Positions 38,356-47,361 of a stretch of 64,000 nt of DNA are shown in pieces (position 1 is the first letter of the stretch; every line of letters starts with the position of its first letter). Made by a program: the position numbers and the translations under genes. Under the pieces are notes generated by a model. It had not been told where the DNA came from. It ran no database searches and was given only the letters and a program-made list of their open reading frames with translations. Source of the DNA: Clostridioides difficile ATCC 9689 = DSM 1296 (lineage in GTDB: Bacteria; Bacillota; Clostridia; Peptostreptococcales; Peptostreptococcaceae); contig NZ_CP011968.1 of the NCBI RefSeq assembly GCF_001077535.1, positions 3,596,001 to 3,660,000 of the forward strand, in the 5' to 3' direction.

Positions 38356-38447
38356 CCTATTTATATTTATAGCAGGTTGCACTACTAACTCCATATATCT
38401 TTTAAGTGCCCAGGTTTAAGATATACTTCACAGTTTCTATAAATAGG
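38356..38447 (-). ncRNA. c-di-GMP-II riboswitch aptamer (adhesin)
   Basis: On the minus strand the conserved blocks AAACTGTGAAGTATATC, AAACCTGGGCACTTAAAAG, ATATATGGAGTTAGTAG and TGCAACCTGCT follow in order, an excellent match to the class II aptamer. CCTATTTATAG and its complement extend the outer helix. No terminator follows; the group I intron takes the place of the expression platform. Confidence 0.95.
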
Positions 38448-38564
38448 TTTTTAATTTTTCTTTTTTAACTTTTTAAGTGCACTTTTTTAACAACTCAATA
38501 AAATATAAATTAGTATCCTAGATACTTATCTAATAAAAAACAAAAATTAGTTTTTATAATAAAA

Positions 38565-38583
38565 AAGATACTATAGAGTATCT
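38565..38583 (-). terminator. Small terminator upstream of the riboswitch
   Basis: GATACT and AGTATC around ATAG form a six-base stem with six Ts on the minus strand. It may insulate the adhesin leader from prdC read-through. A weak sigma-A-like pair (TTGTTT, 17 bases, TAGGAT at 38515-38543) lies just after it. Confidence 0.45.
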
Positions 38584-38781
38584 TCAAATATCACAAAAAC
38601 CTTTTACTCTATCGGATAGTTGACTTAATATAATATGCATATTAATACAAACCACATACTTGAGTATCATTATTTTTGTCCAATATTAATTGTAATAGCT
38701 ATTGTTATCATTATACAATATCTAGCATATTTTGTCTATTTTTTCCATTTATTTTACAATATATATATTGCCCTCAAAATA

Positions 38782-38833
38782 CATTAAAAAACATCCTTAG
38801 AAGTAACTTTTAAGTTTTACTTCTAAAGATGTC
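38782..38833 (-). terminator. Terminator of prdC
   Basis: ACATCTTTAGAAGTAA pairs with TTACTTCTAAGGATGT, followed on the minus strand by six Ts, about 20 bases after the prdC stop. Confidence 0.88.
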
Positions 38834-38850
38834 TAACTTCTATTTATCTA

Positions 38851-40164
38851 TTATTTTATTTTTAATCTTACGTCACCTTTTATTCTTCTTATTAATGGGT
38901 GATTAACTGTTCTCATTACATGGTCAGTAATATGATATACACCTAATTTTAATTTTGGTGCAGAACCCATTACTGTGTTACTACAGTCAGTACAGTTTCC
39001 TATTAATATAACTTCTGCTCCAGCTTTCTTAAATTCAATACATTTTTGAGCTTGTCCTGGACAGTGTCCTGGATTTTCACATTTTAATGCACCTTTAATT
39101 TCTTGAGCTTGTTTACATTTTTGAACTGATACTATATCAGTAACTCCCATTTTAGTTGCTATATCTCTCATTCTTTCTTCATTAGGTCCACATGCACAAA
39201 CTAAAAGACCCATTTTTCTCTTTTCATTAACAAATGGCATAGTAACTATTATACCACCACTAGTTTTAGTTATTGGAGCATCTAAAGTAGTAGCTTTACC
39301 AGTGAAAGGTCCTCCTAGGATTATTTCACCATATTCACCTTTTATTCCACCAGCTCTTTCAATTAATTCTCCGACAGTTGTTCCAATTGGCACATCTTCA
39401 AACACTATAGATTCTTTTCCACTGTTTAATTGACCAACTACAGTTATATTTTTAGATATAACTGGTCTTTTTTGCTCAACAGCCTCTACTATTCTAGTTA
39501 GTGTTTCTACGTTTATTACTACTGCATTAGCCTCTGAAGGTAATTGAGTTGGCTCAAGTAATTTTCCTAGAACGTCTCTTACTATTGCTCTCTCTTCTCC
39601 CATTGGGTACATATCAACTAATTCTGCAACTTCTATGTTGTCTCCTGGCTTTATTACTTTTTTGAAAGCTTCTATTGCTTTTGGATGCTTACTTTTTATT
39701 GCTAGCATACCTTTTCCAGCATTAGTAACTTCCATAGCATATTTTATACCTTGATAAACTATTTCTGGTCTTTCTTCTATTTCTTTTATATTATGAGCTA
39801 ATAAAGGTTCACATTCAGCTGCATTTGCTAATATTGTTCCACCATTTAAATCTATGTTTAATTTTACATGAGTAGGGAATCCTGCTCCACCCATTCCTAC
39901 TACTCCAGCTTCTTTAATTAAGTCAAGTATACCTTCTCCTTTTAATGGTTCAAAAGTATCTTCTTGTACTTCATCAGCTTCAATTACTATCGCTTGGTCA
40001 TTTATTTCACTTATTTTTCCACTAACACTGGCATAAATATTTGCCCCTAATCCAGTTGGTTCTGCGATTAGAGTTCCTTTTTTTACTACATCTCCAACAC
40101 TTACTACTGGCTTATCTGGACCACCAACGTGTTGTTTTAATAAAATAGAATATAGTTTGTTCAA
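38851..40164 (-). CDS. prdC: Proline reductase-associated electron transfer protein PrdC
   Basis: This 437-residue protein is related to RnfC. It has the N-terminal barrel-like segment (KQHVGGPDKPVVSVGDVVKKG), the flavin/NADH-binding pattern GVVGMGGAGFPTH near residue 88, and Cys-rich segments late in the sequence (CACGPNEERM, CKQAQEIKGALKCENPGHCPGQAQKC, GNCTDCSNT). It is thought to pass electrons from NADH to the reductase. No in-frame TGA is present, so in this strain it is read as a cysteine protein. It has its own sigma-54 promoter and candidate PrdR sites. Confidence 0.92.
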   Translation of the reverse strand: MNKLYSILLKQHVGGPDKPVVSVGDVVKKGTLIAEPTGLGANIYASVSGKISEINDQAIVIEADEVQEDTFEPLKGEGILDLIKEAGVVGMGGAGFPTHVKLNIDLNGGTILANAAECEPLLAHNIKEIEERPEIVYQGIKYAMEVTNAGKGMLAIKSKHPKAIEAFKKVIKPGDNIEVAELVDMYPMGEERAIVRDVLGKLLEPTQLPSEANAVVINVETLTRIVEAVEQKRPVISKNITVVGQLNSGKESIVFEDVPIGTTVGELIERAGGIKGEYGEIILGGPFTGKATTLDAPITKTSGGIIVTMPFVNEKRKMGLLVCACGPNEERMRDIATKMGVTDIVSVQKCKQAQEIKGALKCENPGHCPGQAQKCIEFKKAGAEVILIGNCTDCSNTVMGSAPKLKLGVYHITDHVMRTVNHPLIRRIKGDVRLKIK

Positions 40165-40288
40165 CTAGTACGCCCCCTTAAGTATATTAATTTTTTTATA
40201 AGCTGTTCAAATAATGTTAATGCTATTTTTCTATTATAAGGTCTTAACATATTGTTTATTTCTATAGAACATATCGCTTATTAACAAA

Positions 40289-40303
40289 GCAATTTCTATG
40301 CCA
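40289..40303 (-). promoter_or_regulatory. Sigma-54 (-24/-12) promoter of prdC
   Basis: On the minus strand TGGCATAGAAATTGC differs from the prdA promoter by one base (AGGAA against AGAAA in the spacer). It lies 125 bases before prdC. Confidence 0.9.
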
Positions 40304-40386
40304 ACTTTTAAACAAACTTATACCCTTTGGAAATACTGTCTTACAGCATTCATTAATTCTTCTAAATTTTTAAACCCATCAAAAAA

Positions 40387-40404
40387 AAGTCAATTATTAG
40401 ACAC
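40387..40404. promoter_or_regulatory. Candidate PrdR site 1 upstream of prdC
   Basis: AAGTCAATTATTAGACAC matches the GTGTC-N8-GACAC pattern except for the first two bases. Confidence 0.5.
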
Positions 40405-40456
40405 TTTTTTAATCAATTTAATCTATAATTATTGATATTGCATACATGTATAAAAA

Positions 40457-40491
40457 GTGTCAAAAAATAGACACCGTCTTTTTATCGACAC
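40457..40491. promoter_or_regulatory. Candidate PrdR sites 2 and 3 upstream of prdC
   Basis: GTGTCAAAAAATAGACAC at 40457-40474 is a perfect match. A second copy, CCGTCTTTTTATCGACAC, at 40474-40491 shares one base with it. The outer arms AAAAGTGTC and GACACTTTTT also form a terminator for the upstream deacetylase gene on the minus strand. Confidence 0.6.
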
Positions 40492-40552
40492 TTTTCTAAC
40501 ATATACTATATAATTTATCACAACTTTACTTAAAATATACATTTATTACTTA

Positions 40553-41317
40553 TTAATTCTTAGTTTTTTGCACTCCATTGGAATCAACTACATAATTATC
40601 TTTATACAACAAATCAGATATTTTGACTAGACTGTATCCATCTTTTTTTAGTCGACTTATTATAGTATCCAAATAGTTATCTACATCATTTATATTAGCA
40701 TGGAATAAAACTATTGAACCAGGTTGAGATTCTTTTATTACTTTCTCAATTACATGATTTGGTCCAAGCTCCTTCCAATCTATAGAATCTACATCCCACT
40801 TAATTACTTTATAACCTAAATCACTACAAATGTCCATAGCTTTATTGTTTACGTCCCCAAAAGGAGGTCTAAATAAATTAGTCCTTTTTCCTGTTATATT
40901 ATATATTTTTTCTGATGTAGTTTCTATCTCTTTTGTTATGTCTTCTTTTGATATTTCCTTCAAATTGGCATGAGTATTTGAATGATTTCCAATTTCATGT
41001 CCTTTTTCATCTATAGCTTTTACAATTTCTTCATTATCATCCACCCAACTACCAACTAAAAAGAAGGTAGCTTTTACATTATGTTTATCTAAAATTTTTA
41101 AAATATCATCCATATTATCAGTTCCCCATGCTACATCAAAACTCAAAGCTATTTTTTTCTCATTTGTATCAACTTTATATATAGGCATTTTTGAATTGTC
41201 AGATTTAGAACATATGTATTTTATTCCATAAACAAAAACAAATATTAACACTAATAATAATGAAAAAAATAAAACACTATATATCAAAGCTTTAGTCCTT
41301 TTAACTTCTCTTTTCAT
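40553..41317 (-). CDS. Polysaccharide deacetylase, PdaB-like
   Basis: This 254-residue protein has one N-terminal membrane anchor (about residues 10-35) and a NodB-type deacetylase domain. The motif SFDVAWG replaces the usual TFDDG; this variant is typical of the PdaB sporulation group. HSNTH supplies the metal-binding histidines, and RPPFGD is the third motif. PdaB-type proteins act on peptidoglycan late in sporulation, so a cortex role is likely though not shown. It is monocistronic, with GGGGG-type ribosome site upstream. Confidence 0.8.
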   Translation of the reverse strand: MKREVKRTKALIYSVLFFSLLLVLIFVFVYGIKYICSKSDNSKMPIYKVDTNEKKIALSFDVAWGTDNMDDILKILDKHNVKATFFLVGSWVDDNEEIVKAIDEKGHEIGNHSNTHANLKEISKEDITKEIETTSEKIYNITGKRTNLFRPPFGDVNNKAMDICSDLGYKVIKWDVDSIDWKELGPNHVIEKVIKESQPGSIVLFHANINDVDNYLDTIISRLKKDGYSLVKISDLLYKDNYVVDSNGVQKTKN

Positions 41318-41607
41318 ACTATTCCCCCTTTGAAATAATTTCTTCTATATTTAAAATTTATTTTTTTTCAGCTCAAAAAAGTACTGTAATATTTAATTTA
41401 TAAGACAATAACTAAAAAAATAAAACCTATATTGACCTAATTAAACTCTCTAAAATACTCATTTATTTAATTTTTTTATATTTTTTACATTTTTACCTTT
41501 ATTTTTCTGTATATATTATTTTTATTTTGGAGAAATTAGTATTAACATCACATAAATAAAAGTGTTGTTAGACATCATAAACTAATTATTTGAGGAGGAA
41601 ATTTACT

Positions 41608-41811
41608 ATGTCAAATTCAAACAGAACAGTAGTTCCAGAAGCAAAAGCTGCTTTAAACCAAATGAAATTAGAAATAGCTAACGAAATAGGTTTATCTAAC
41701 TATGAAAACATAGACAAAGGTAACTTAACAGCTAGAGAAAATGGATATGTTGGTGGATATATGACTAAGAAATTAGTTGAAATGGCTGAAAGACAAATGG
41801 CTGGAAAATAA
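41608..41811 (+). CDS. sspB: Small acid-soluble spore protein, alpha/beta type
   Basis: This 67-residue protein is a textbook alpha/beta SASP: KLEIANEIGL followed by GNLTARENGYVGGYMTKKLVEMAERQM. The first pattern carries the GPR protease site region (EIA). The ATG at 41608 was preferred to the upstream TTG at 41590 because GAGGAGG lies between them. It saturates and protects spore DNA. A very strong hairpin follows. The sspA/sspB choice is from memory of the locus. Confidence 0.93.
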   Translation: MSNSNRTVVPEAKAALNQMKLEIANEIGLSNYENIDKGNLTARENGYVGGYMTKKLVEMAERQMAGK

Positions 41812-41838
41812 ATAGTAAATTTTGACACCTGGGTATCA

Positions 41839-41864
41839 ACAGGGCTGCTAATTAGCAGCCCTGT
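41839..41864 (+). terminator. Terminator of sspB
   Basis: ACAGGGCTGCTAATTAGCAGCCCTGT is a perfect 26-base palindrome just after the stop. It is unusually GC-rich for this region. Confidence 0.85.
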
Positions 41865-42001
41865 TTCTCTATATTTATTTATAAAATTGTTTTTATATGA
41901 ATTATTAAAGATTAATAATACAATACAAATTGTTCTTTTAATTTTGTACAAATTAGTTTAATATATTATATATAGAAATAGTTTGACGGAGGATGATATT
42001 T

Positions 42002-42538
42002 ATGTTTGAAAACTCGTCTGAAGAATTAGCCTATCACAAACTTTTAATTTTATATATATTAGAAAAAATTAAAATGGATTTAACTAATTCTCAAATAACT
42101 CAAGTAGTATTAGAGACTGAGATGATGAATTATTTTTCATTACAACAGCTTTTATCTCAGCTTATGGAATCTAAGTTTTTGACTACATATAAAGACTCTG
42201 ACAGAGAATATTATGCTCTTACTCAAAGAGGCGTAGAAAGTCTAGAATACTTCTTTAATCGAATACCTACTAGTGTTACTGAAAAAATAGACAAGTATAT
42301 AGATTCTAACAAAGAAAATCTACTAGCAGATACTCAAGTAAAGTCTAGTTTTGTAAAACAAAGTGATAATGAATTTATTGTCAACCTTAGAGTCATAGAA
42401 AATCAGTCTAACTTAATAGATTTAAATCTAAATGTTTCATCAGAGAAACAAGCAAAACTTATTTGCAATAACTGGAAAAATAATGCATCTTATATGTATG
42501 CCGAAGTTATCGATTTACTTATAAGAGACATACATTAA
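42002..42538 (+). CDS. DUF4364 family winged-helix protein
   Basis: This 178-residue protein starts MFENSSEELAYHKLLILYIL. The N-terminal half is a helix-rich winged-helix-like segment (LTNSQITQVVLETEMMNYFSLQQLLSQLMESKF followed by YYALTQRGVESLEYF), typical of DUF4364; the C-terminal half is a beta-rich domain of unknown role. A DNA-binding regulator is likely. The ATG at 42002 has GGAGG nine bases upstream; the earlier ATG is directly against that site. It is convergent with the propeller gene and its terminator lies inside that gene. Confidence 0.75.
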   Translation: MFENSSEELAYHKLLILYILEKIKMDLTNSQITQVVLETEMMNYFSLQQLLSQLMESKFLTTYKDSDREYYALTQRGVESLEYFFNRIPTSVTEKIDKYIDSNKENLLADTQVKSSFVKQSDNEFIVNLRVIENQSNLIDLNLNVSSEKQAKLICNNWKNNASYMYAEVIDLLIRDIH

Positions 42539-42572
42539 AGCCTACAAACAAATTATAGTTGTAGGCTCTTTT
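42539..42572 (+). terminator. Terminator of the DUF4364 gene inside the convergent gene
   Basis: AGCCTACAA and TTGTAGGCT enclose eleven bases and are followed by CTTTT. The stem codes for the last residues of the propeller protein on the other strand. Confidence 0.7.
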
Positions 42573-43408
42573 CCTACCTTGATTTCTTTTATTAATTTGT
42601 TATTTGCAGTTTCATAAACTTTTACTGAATTTTCTTGTGTATCTGATACAAATAGTAACTTTTCATCTTTAGATATTTCTAATCCTTGGGGAATCCCATT
42701 TATTTCAATATTTCCAATGTATCTACTCGTTGTATAATCTAAAATTCTTACATTATTATAACCCAAATCAGCAACATAAACTTTTTTGCCACTATAATTA
42801 AATCTTATTTCTACTGGTAATAAAAATTCATATAATACCTTTTTTATATCCATGCTTACTTCATCTATTATTATAAGCTTTCCATCAAGTGTTGATATAT
42901 ACATTTCTTTCTTTTGTTTATCAAGTTCTATATGCCAAGCTCTAAAGTCCATATTTATTTTCTTTTGTATATTTTTATTAATTGTATCTATACATACTAT
43001 CGAGTTTATACACGGTACATATAACTTTTTGCTTTCTCTATCAAAGTCAAATCCATGTGGCATATTATCAACTCCAATAATTCCTATTGGATTTAATGTG
43101 TTTTTATCTAGTACATATATACTATTAGAATCTTCATTTGCCACAAACAATTCATTATCGCTAAGTACAACTTGACTAAGACTTCCTCCTATAGAGACAG
43201 TATCAATTATTTTATCATTACTTAAATCTAAGACATAGAGTATCCCATTACTTGAACTAGGTATGTATATTAAATTTTTTTCTTTTTCTATGCAAAAATG
43301 GTGTGGATATATATTATCTTCTAATACTATTTCTTTTTCTAGTTCAAGTGTAGAATAATCAACTATGCTAATACTCTTTGATAAGTAGTTAGAAATATAG
43401 ATTTTCAT
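42542..43408 (-). CDS. YncE-like beta-propeller protein
   Basis: This 288-residue protein is built of about seven repeats of some 40 residues with the pattern V-x-D-x-x-T-x-x-x-I-x-V...P-x-G (for example LYVLDLSNDKIIDTVSIGG, IYVLDKNTLNPIGIIGV, VRILDYTTSRYIGNIEINGIPQGL). This is the YVTN/YncE beta-propeller family. There is no signal peptide and no catalytic pattern, so it probably binds or scaffolds. The last codons overlap the terminator of the convergent gene. Confidence 0.8.
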   Translation of the reverse strand: MKIYISNYLSKSISIVDYSTLELEKEIVLEDNIYPHHFCIEKEKNLIYIPSSSNGILYVLDLSNDKIIDTVSIGGSLSQVVLSDNELFVANEDSNSIYVLDKNTLNPIGIIGVDNMPHGFDFDRESKKLYVPCINSIVCIDTINKNIQKKINMDFRAWHIELDKQKKEMYISTLDGKLIIIDEVSMDIKKVLYEFLLPVEIRFNYSGKKVYVADLGYNNVRILDYTTSRYIGNIEINGIPQGLEISKDEKLLFVSDTQENSVKVYETANNKLIKEIKVGKEPTTIICL

Positions 43409-43555
43409 ATAACCCCTCCTCTCTACAATACATATACTACAATAATATATTATTTCATTAGCTTGTATTATGCTTTATAGTTGCATTATTACGCATATAT
43501 TTGGTATTATTATTAATGTTAAAAAAAGAAATAATATTTAATGGAGGTCTTTTTA

Positions 43556-43801
43556 ATGAAAGTAACATTTAATCCAAGTGGTGTATGTTGTAGAGAAATG
43601 ATTTTTGAAGTTGATGAAAATAATGTGATTGTTGATGCTGAGTTTATAGGAGGATGTAATGGTAATTTATCAGGACTTAGAAGCTTAATAATTGGCCAAA
43701 ATGCTCTTGAAGTTGCTGATAAATTAAATGGTATTGACTGTGGTGGAAAAGGTACTTCTTGCCCAGACCAATTATCTAAAGCTATACGTCAATCTATATA
43801 A
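43556..43801 (+). CDS. TSCPD domain protein (TIGR03905 type)
   Basis: This 81-residue protein is a stand-alone TSCPD domain, the module found at the end of adenosylcobalamin-dependent ribonucleotide reductases. It keeps the motif GGKGTSCPDQL and the cysteines VCC and GGCNG. Stand-alone copies are common in clostridia, with unknown role. The ATG at 43556 follows GGAGG by nine bases; the ATG at 43541 overlaps that site. Confidence 0.8.
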   Translation: MKVTFNPSGVCCREMIFEVDENNVIVDAEFIGGCNGNLSGLRSLIIGQNALEVADKLNGIDCGGKGTSCPDQLSKAIRQSI

Positions 43802-43847
43802 TTACTTATATAAACATCAGTAAAATTATTAAAAACTTATTTTATAT

Positions 43848-43883
43848 AAAAAGAGTTGTCCATTTTTTAGACAACTCTTTTTT
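43848..43883. terminator. Bidirectional terminator between the TSCPD and folC genes
   Basis: AAAGAGTTGTC and GACAACTCTTT enclose nine bases, with As before and Ts after, so it can serve both convergent genes. Confidence 0.85.
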
Positions 43884-43914
43884 ATATTTTTATTTGTATA
43901 CTTATTTTATAAAA

Positions 43915-45213
43915 TTATAATTTCTTTACTAAAGTTCTCACTGTACCAATCATATATAATGAACCTGCACTTATTATAATATCATCCTCACTTGATGTTT
44001 CTAATGTATAATTTACTGCATCCTCTATCTCATGCTTTGATGTTACATCATCTACATATTTTAATACTTTTTCTCTTAATATATCTGAATTTATGGCCCT
44101 TGGGTTATTTGGTGTTGTTGTTATTACCTTATTAAAATGTGACAACAATATCTCTAAAACACTATCAATATCTTTATCTTCTAACATACCTATTAATAAG
44201 GTTAATTTTCTACCTTTAAAATTCTTATCAAGTGCTTTTGCCAAAGATTTTGCTCCATCTTCATTATGTGCACCATCTATTATAAAAATTGGATTTTCCT
44301 TTATCTTTTCTATTCTTCCTGGCCATTTAGTATTTATAAGTCCTTTTCTTATAGATTCTTCATTTATATTTGCTAATTTATTTATGTCTTTTAGATATTT
44401 TATTACACTAATTGCCAAGATAGAATTGTTTATTTGATGTTCGCCTATCAATTTTATTTCAAGGTCTCTATAAGTTTCTTTCATTACAGTACAATCGTAT
44501 ATTTGAGAATTTATATCTGATTTTTTTATGTTTATATCATCAAAATCAACTTCTATATATTTAGCTTTTTTCTCTTTACAAACTGACTTTATAACATCCT
44601 TTGCTTCATCAGTCTGGTCATATACTAGTACTACTCCATTTTCCTTTATTATTCCAGCCTTTTCGTACGCTATTTTTTCTATTGTATCTCCAAGTATACC
44701 TGTATGGTCCAAACTTATAGATACTATCACACTTACAAGTGATTTTGTTATTATATTTGTAGCATCATATCTGCCACCTAAACCAACTTCTAATGCCACA
44801 AAGTCTACCTTTTGTTCTGAATAGTAATAAAATGCCATTGCAGTAACCACTTCAAATTCTGTTGGATATGCATAGCCTTCTTTTACCATAATCTCTATTT
44901 TTTCTTTTATTAACTCAATTATTCTAGCAACATCATCCTGTGGTATGTTTTGTCCATTTACTCTTATACGCTCAGTAAAAGTTTCTAAATATGGAGATGT
45001 ATATAAACCAACTTTATATCCACACTCTCTTAGTATATTAGAAACAAAAGAACACACAGAACCTTTTCCATTAGTTCCAGCTACATGTATTATATTCAAA
45101 GTTTCTTGTGGATTTCCTAATAATTCTAATAACTTTCCGATATTTTCTAATCCTAATCTTATACCGAATTTATTAGTTTGTGATATGTACTCTAATGCTT
45201 CTTCATATTTCAT
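43915..45213 (-). CDS. folC: Folylpolyglutamate synthase/dihydrofolate synthase
   Basis: This 432-residue Mur-ligase-family enzyme adds glutamates to folates and may also make dihydrofolate. Evidence is the P-loop HVAGTNGKGSVCSF (near residue 43), the VGLGGRYDATN motif and the ligase segment KWPGRIEKI...IIDGAHNEDGAKSL. Length and order of motifs are typical. GGGGGAG precedes the ATG. It is monocistronic. Confidence 0.93.
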   Translation of the reverse strand: MKYEEALEYISQTNKFGIRLGLENIGKLLELLGNPQETLNIIHVAGTNGKGSVCSFVSNILRECGYKVGLYTSPYLETFTERIRVNGQNIPQDDVARIIELIKEKIEIMVKEGYAYPTEFEVVTAMAFYYYSEQKVDFVALEVGLGGRYDATNIITKSLVSVIVSISLDHTGILGDTIEKIAYEKAGIIKENGVVLVYDQTDEAKDVIKSVCKEKKAKYIEVDFDDINIKKSDINSQIYDCTVMKETYRDLEIKLIGEHQINNSILAISVIKYLKDINKLANINEESIRKGLINTKWPGRIEKIKENPIFIIDGAHNEDGAKSLAKALDKNFKGRKLTLLIGMLEDKDIDSVLEILLSHFNKVITTTPNNPRAINSDILREKVLKYVDDVTSKHEIEDAVNYTLETSSEDDIIISAGSLYMIGTVRTLVKKL

Positions 45214-45345
45214 TATCTAACTCCCCCTGTATTGGCATTTTCTCTTATGCTATCTAATTATAGTATATTTTTTACTTTTAATCTACCGACAAAGAATACA
45301 TATAATTTAATACCTTCTACATTAAATTTAGCTACAAATCTTTAT

Positions 45346-46377
45346 TTATAAGTTTTTATATCTTTCCACTAATTCAGTCAGTGTATATATTGAAACTAAG
45401 TCATATTTTGAGATGTCCATATAATTAAACTTTATGTCAAATCTATGCTCTAGCTTTTTCAACAGATTAAAACAATTATCATAAACCAAGCCTATCTCCT
45501 TATTAAAAAGGCTACCCTTAAAGAGTTTTTCATTATTATCTTCAATATCTAAGCAATCCCTAACAACGTCAGCAACTTTCATAAGAAGAGCATTTTCTTT
45601 GTCATACAAATCCAATTTAAAGTTTACAATTCTACTACACTCATCAAAATCACAACTATCCCAATGATTTCTAGTTGCTAATGATTCAAGCTTATCATTT
45701 AAATCAGATATTGTTATGCCTGGTTTTTCTGATAATATCTTAGCTATTTTACCAGTAAGCTTTGCTGATAAATAACTATTACATTTTGGTGGTAATCTAT
45801 AGGAATTATTTATATCACAACTTATATATGAATTGCTATCCATAACACATTGAACATCATATTTTTTGTTGTACCAAAATGAATCATCTCCATCTAAAGT
45901 AAATCCTCTTACACCTATAACATTGTTAAACATAGCTGGATAACTTAAGTCAAAATCATTAGCGAGTGAACATACTATTATTTTTCCTTTTCTAAACAAT
46001 TCATAACAAACTTCAAATAAGCCCTTAACACTTTCTACTCCTATGACTGATAAACTTAAATTAATTAATCTTATGTTAGTGTCTAAAAGGTATCTTAATG
46101 CTTCTTCAAGAACTTTTATATTTGTAATACCATCTTTTCTCAAAATTTTTATTACAAATAACTCTACATCTTCATACTCTTTCTTTATTATTGATGCACA
46201 AGCAGTTCCATGACCATCTTCATCATCAAATTTATCTGATATAAAGATATAATCATGCATACATTCAAAAGCAATTCCTCCAACTAAATTATCTTTTAAG
46301 TAATCATGTTCTTTGTCTATTCCTGTATCTAATACTGCAACCTTAACTTTATTATTCATATCACATATATTCTCCAT
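45346..46377 (-). CDS. Cytoplasmic subtilase (S8) with a C-terminal ACP-like domain
   Basis: The 343-residue protein has a complete S8 triad: Asp17 in VAVLDTGID, His56 in DGHGTACAS and Ser201 in KCNSYLSAK, plus oxyanion Asn140 in SLAND. The serine motif is unusual, CNSYLS instead of GTSMA. There is no signal peptide or propeptide. Residues from about 262 (ALLMKVADVVRDCLDIEDNNEKLF...LLKKLEHRFDIKF...TLTELVERYKNL) follow the helix pattern of an acyl carrier protein, but the phosphopantetheine serine position holds Tyr. Such a fused protease could mature a bound peptide. No partner gene is seen nearby. Confidence 0.75.
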   Translation of the reverse strand: MENICDMNNKVKVAVLDTGIDKEHDYLKDNLVGGIAFECMHDYIFISDKFDDEDGHGTACASIIKKEYEDVELFVIKILRKDGITNIKVLEEALRYLLDTNIRLINLSLSVIGVESVKGLFEVCYELFRKGKIIVCSLANDFDLSYPAMFNNVIGVRGFTLDGDDSFWYNKKYDVQCVMDSNSYISCDINNSYRLPPKCNSYLSAKLTGKIAKILSEKPGITISDLNDKLESLATRNHWDSCDFDECSRIVNFKLDLYDKENALLMKVADVVRDCLDIEDNNEKLFKGSLFNKEIGLVYDNCFNLLKKLEHRFDIKFNYMDISKYDLVSIYTLTELVERYKNL

Positions 46378-46593
46378 TACAAAAGTTTTTAATATATCTA
46401 TGTTAATAGTTCATCTTAAACTTTGATTTAAGTTGCACAATTTATCTTTTAAATGCTATATTTCTTGCTAAAAACATAAAATAAGTACACCATATATTTA
46501 ATTTATATTTATTATATCAATTATTATCATTAAATGGTTAAATGTTAAGATAAAATTTTTAGATTTATATCACAATTTAGAATTATTTGTAAA

Positions 46594-46628
46594 AAAGGAG
46601 ATTATCTTTTTATTAGACAATCCCCTTG
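46594..46628 (-). terminator. Terminator-like hairpin in the gap
   Basis: On the minus strand AAGGGGATTGTC pairs with GATAATCTCCTT (two G-U pairs), followed by six Ts. No recognised gene lies directly upstream of it, so it marks a transcript that is not explained. Confidence 0.55.
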
Positions 46629-47314
46629 TATATTTTATTAATATTTATCTATGATTAAGCATCAATTTTATTTTATACTTTTTGATTTTAATACTATACA
46701 TCTAAATCTTATTTAGGGGGAACAATTATTTATATGATATAAAAATGCTAATTTGAATGAACTTGTCTTATAATCAGTTTTAGAAAATACACCATTCTAC
46801 AAAGTATGAATCAAAAGGTGAAAAAATACTAAAAATAATAAATCAACATCAATTTTAATCAATATATGAAAAACTTATACCAAGTATGTATAAAAACTAA
46901 TATAAATATTATTTTAACAACTAATACTTACACCTTTATATATTATATCATATTTCAATAAATAAATTGCATAAAAGGAAATCTTTTCATAGAATTAAAC
47001 TATTTATTAATTCATTACTATAGGTTCAATAAACTATAAGATGTCGCTTTAATATTTATATTGTACTCCATTAAATATTAATATAATTAATTAAAGTATG
47101 CGTAGCTAAATGAAACAAATATCTATAGAGTTTTATAAATAGTCATTATTTTAAAAAGGTAATCATATTCTAAAAATACATATAATGCATATAAAAATCA
47201 ATAATAGTATATTGATAATCAAGCTACTAATTAATAATCATGCTATTATAATGGAAACTCTACATATACATGTTAAACCATATTAAAAATCTATAAACTA
47301 CTATTTTGCATAAT

Positions 47315-47361
47315 AAAACTGTCTTAATATAAATAACATTTTATATATTAAGACAGTTTCA
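47315..47361 (-). terminator. Hairpin after the LytTR gene
   Basis: AAACTGTCTTAATATA and TATATTAAGACAGTTT are perfect arms, 62 bases after the stop. It probably ends the regulator message. Confidence 0.7.
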
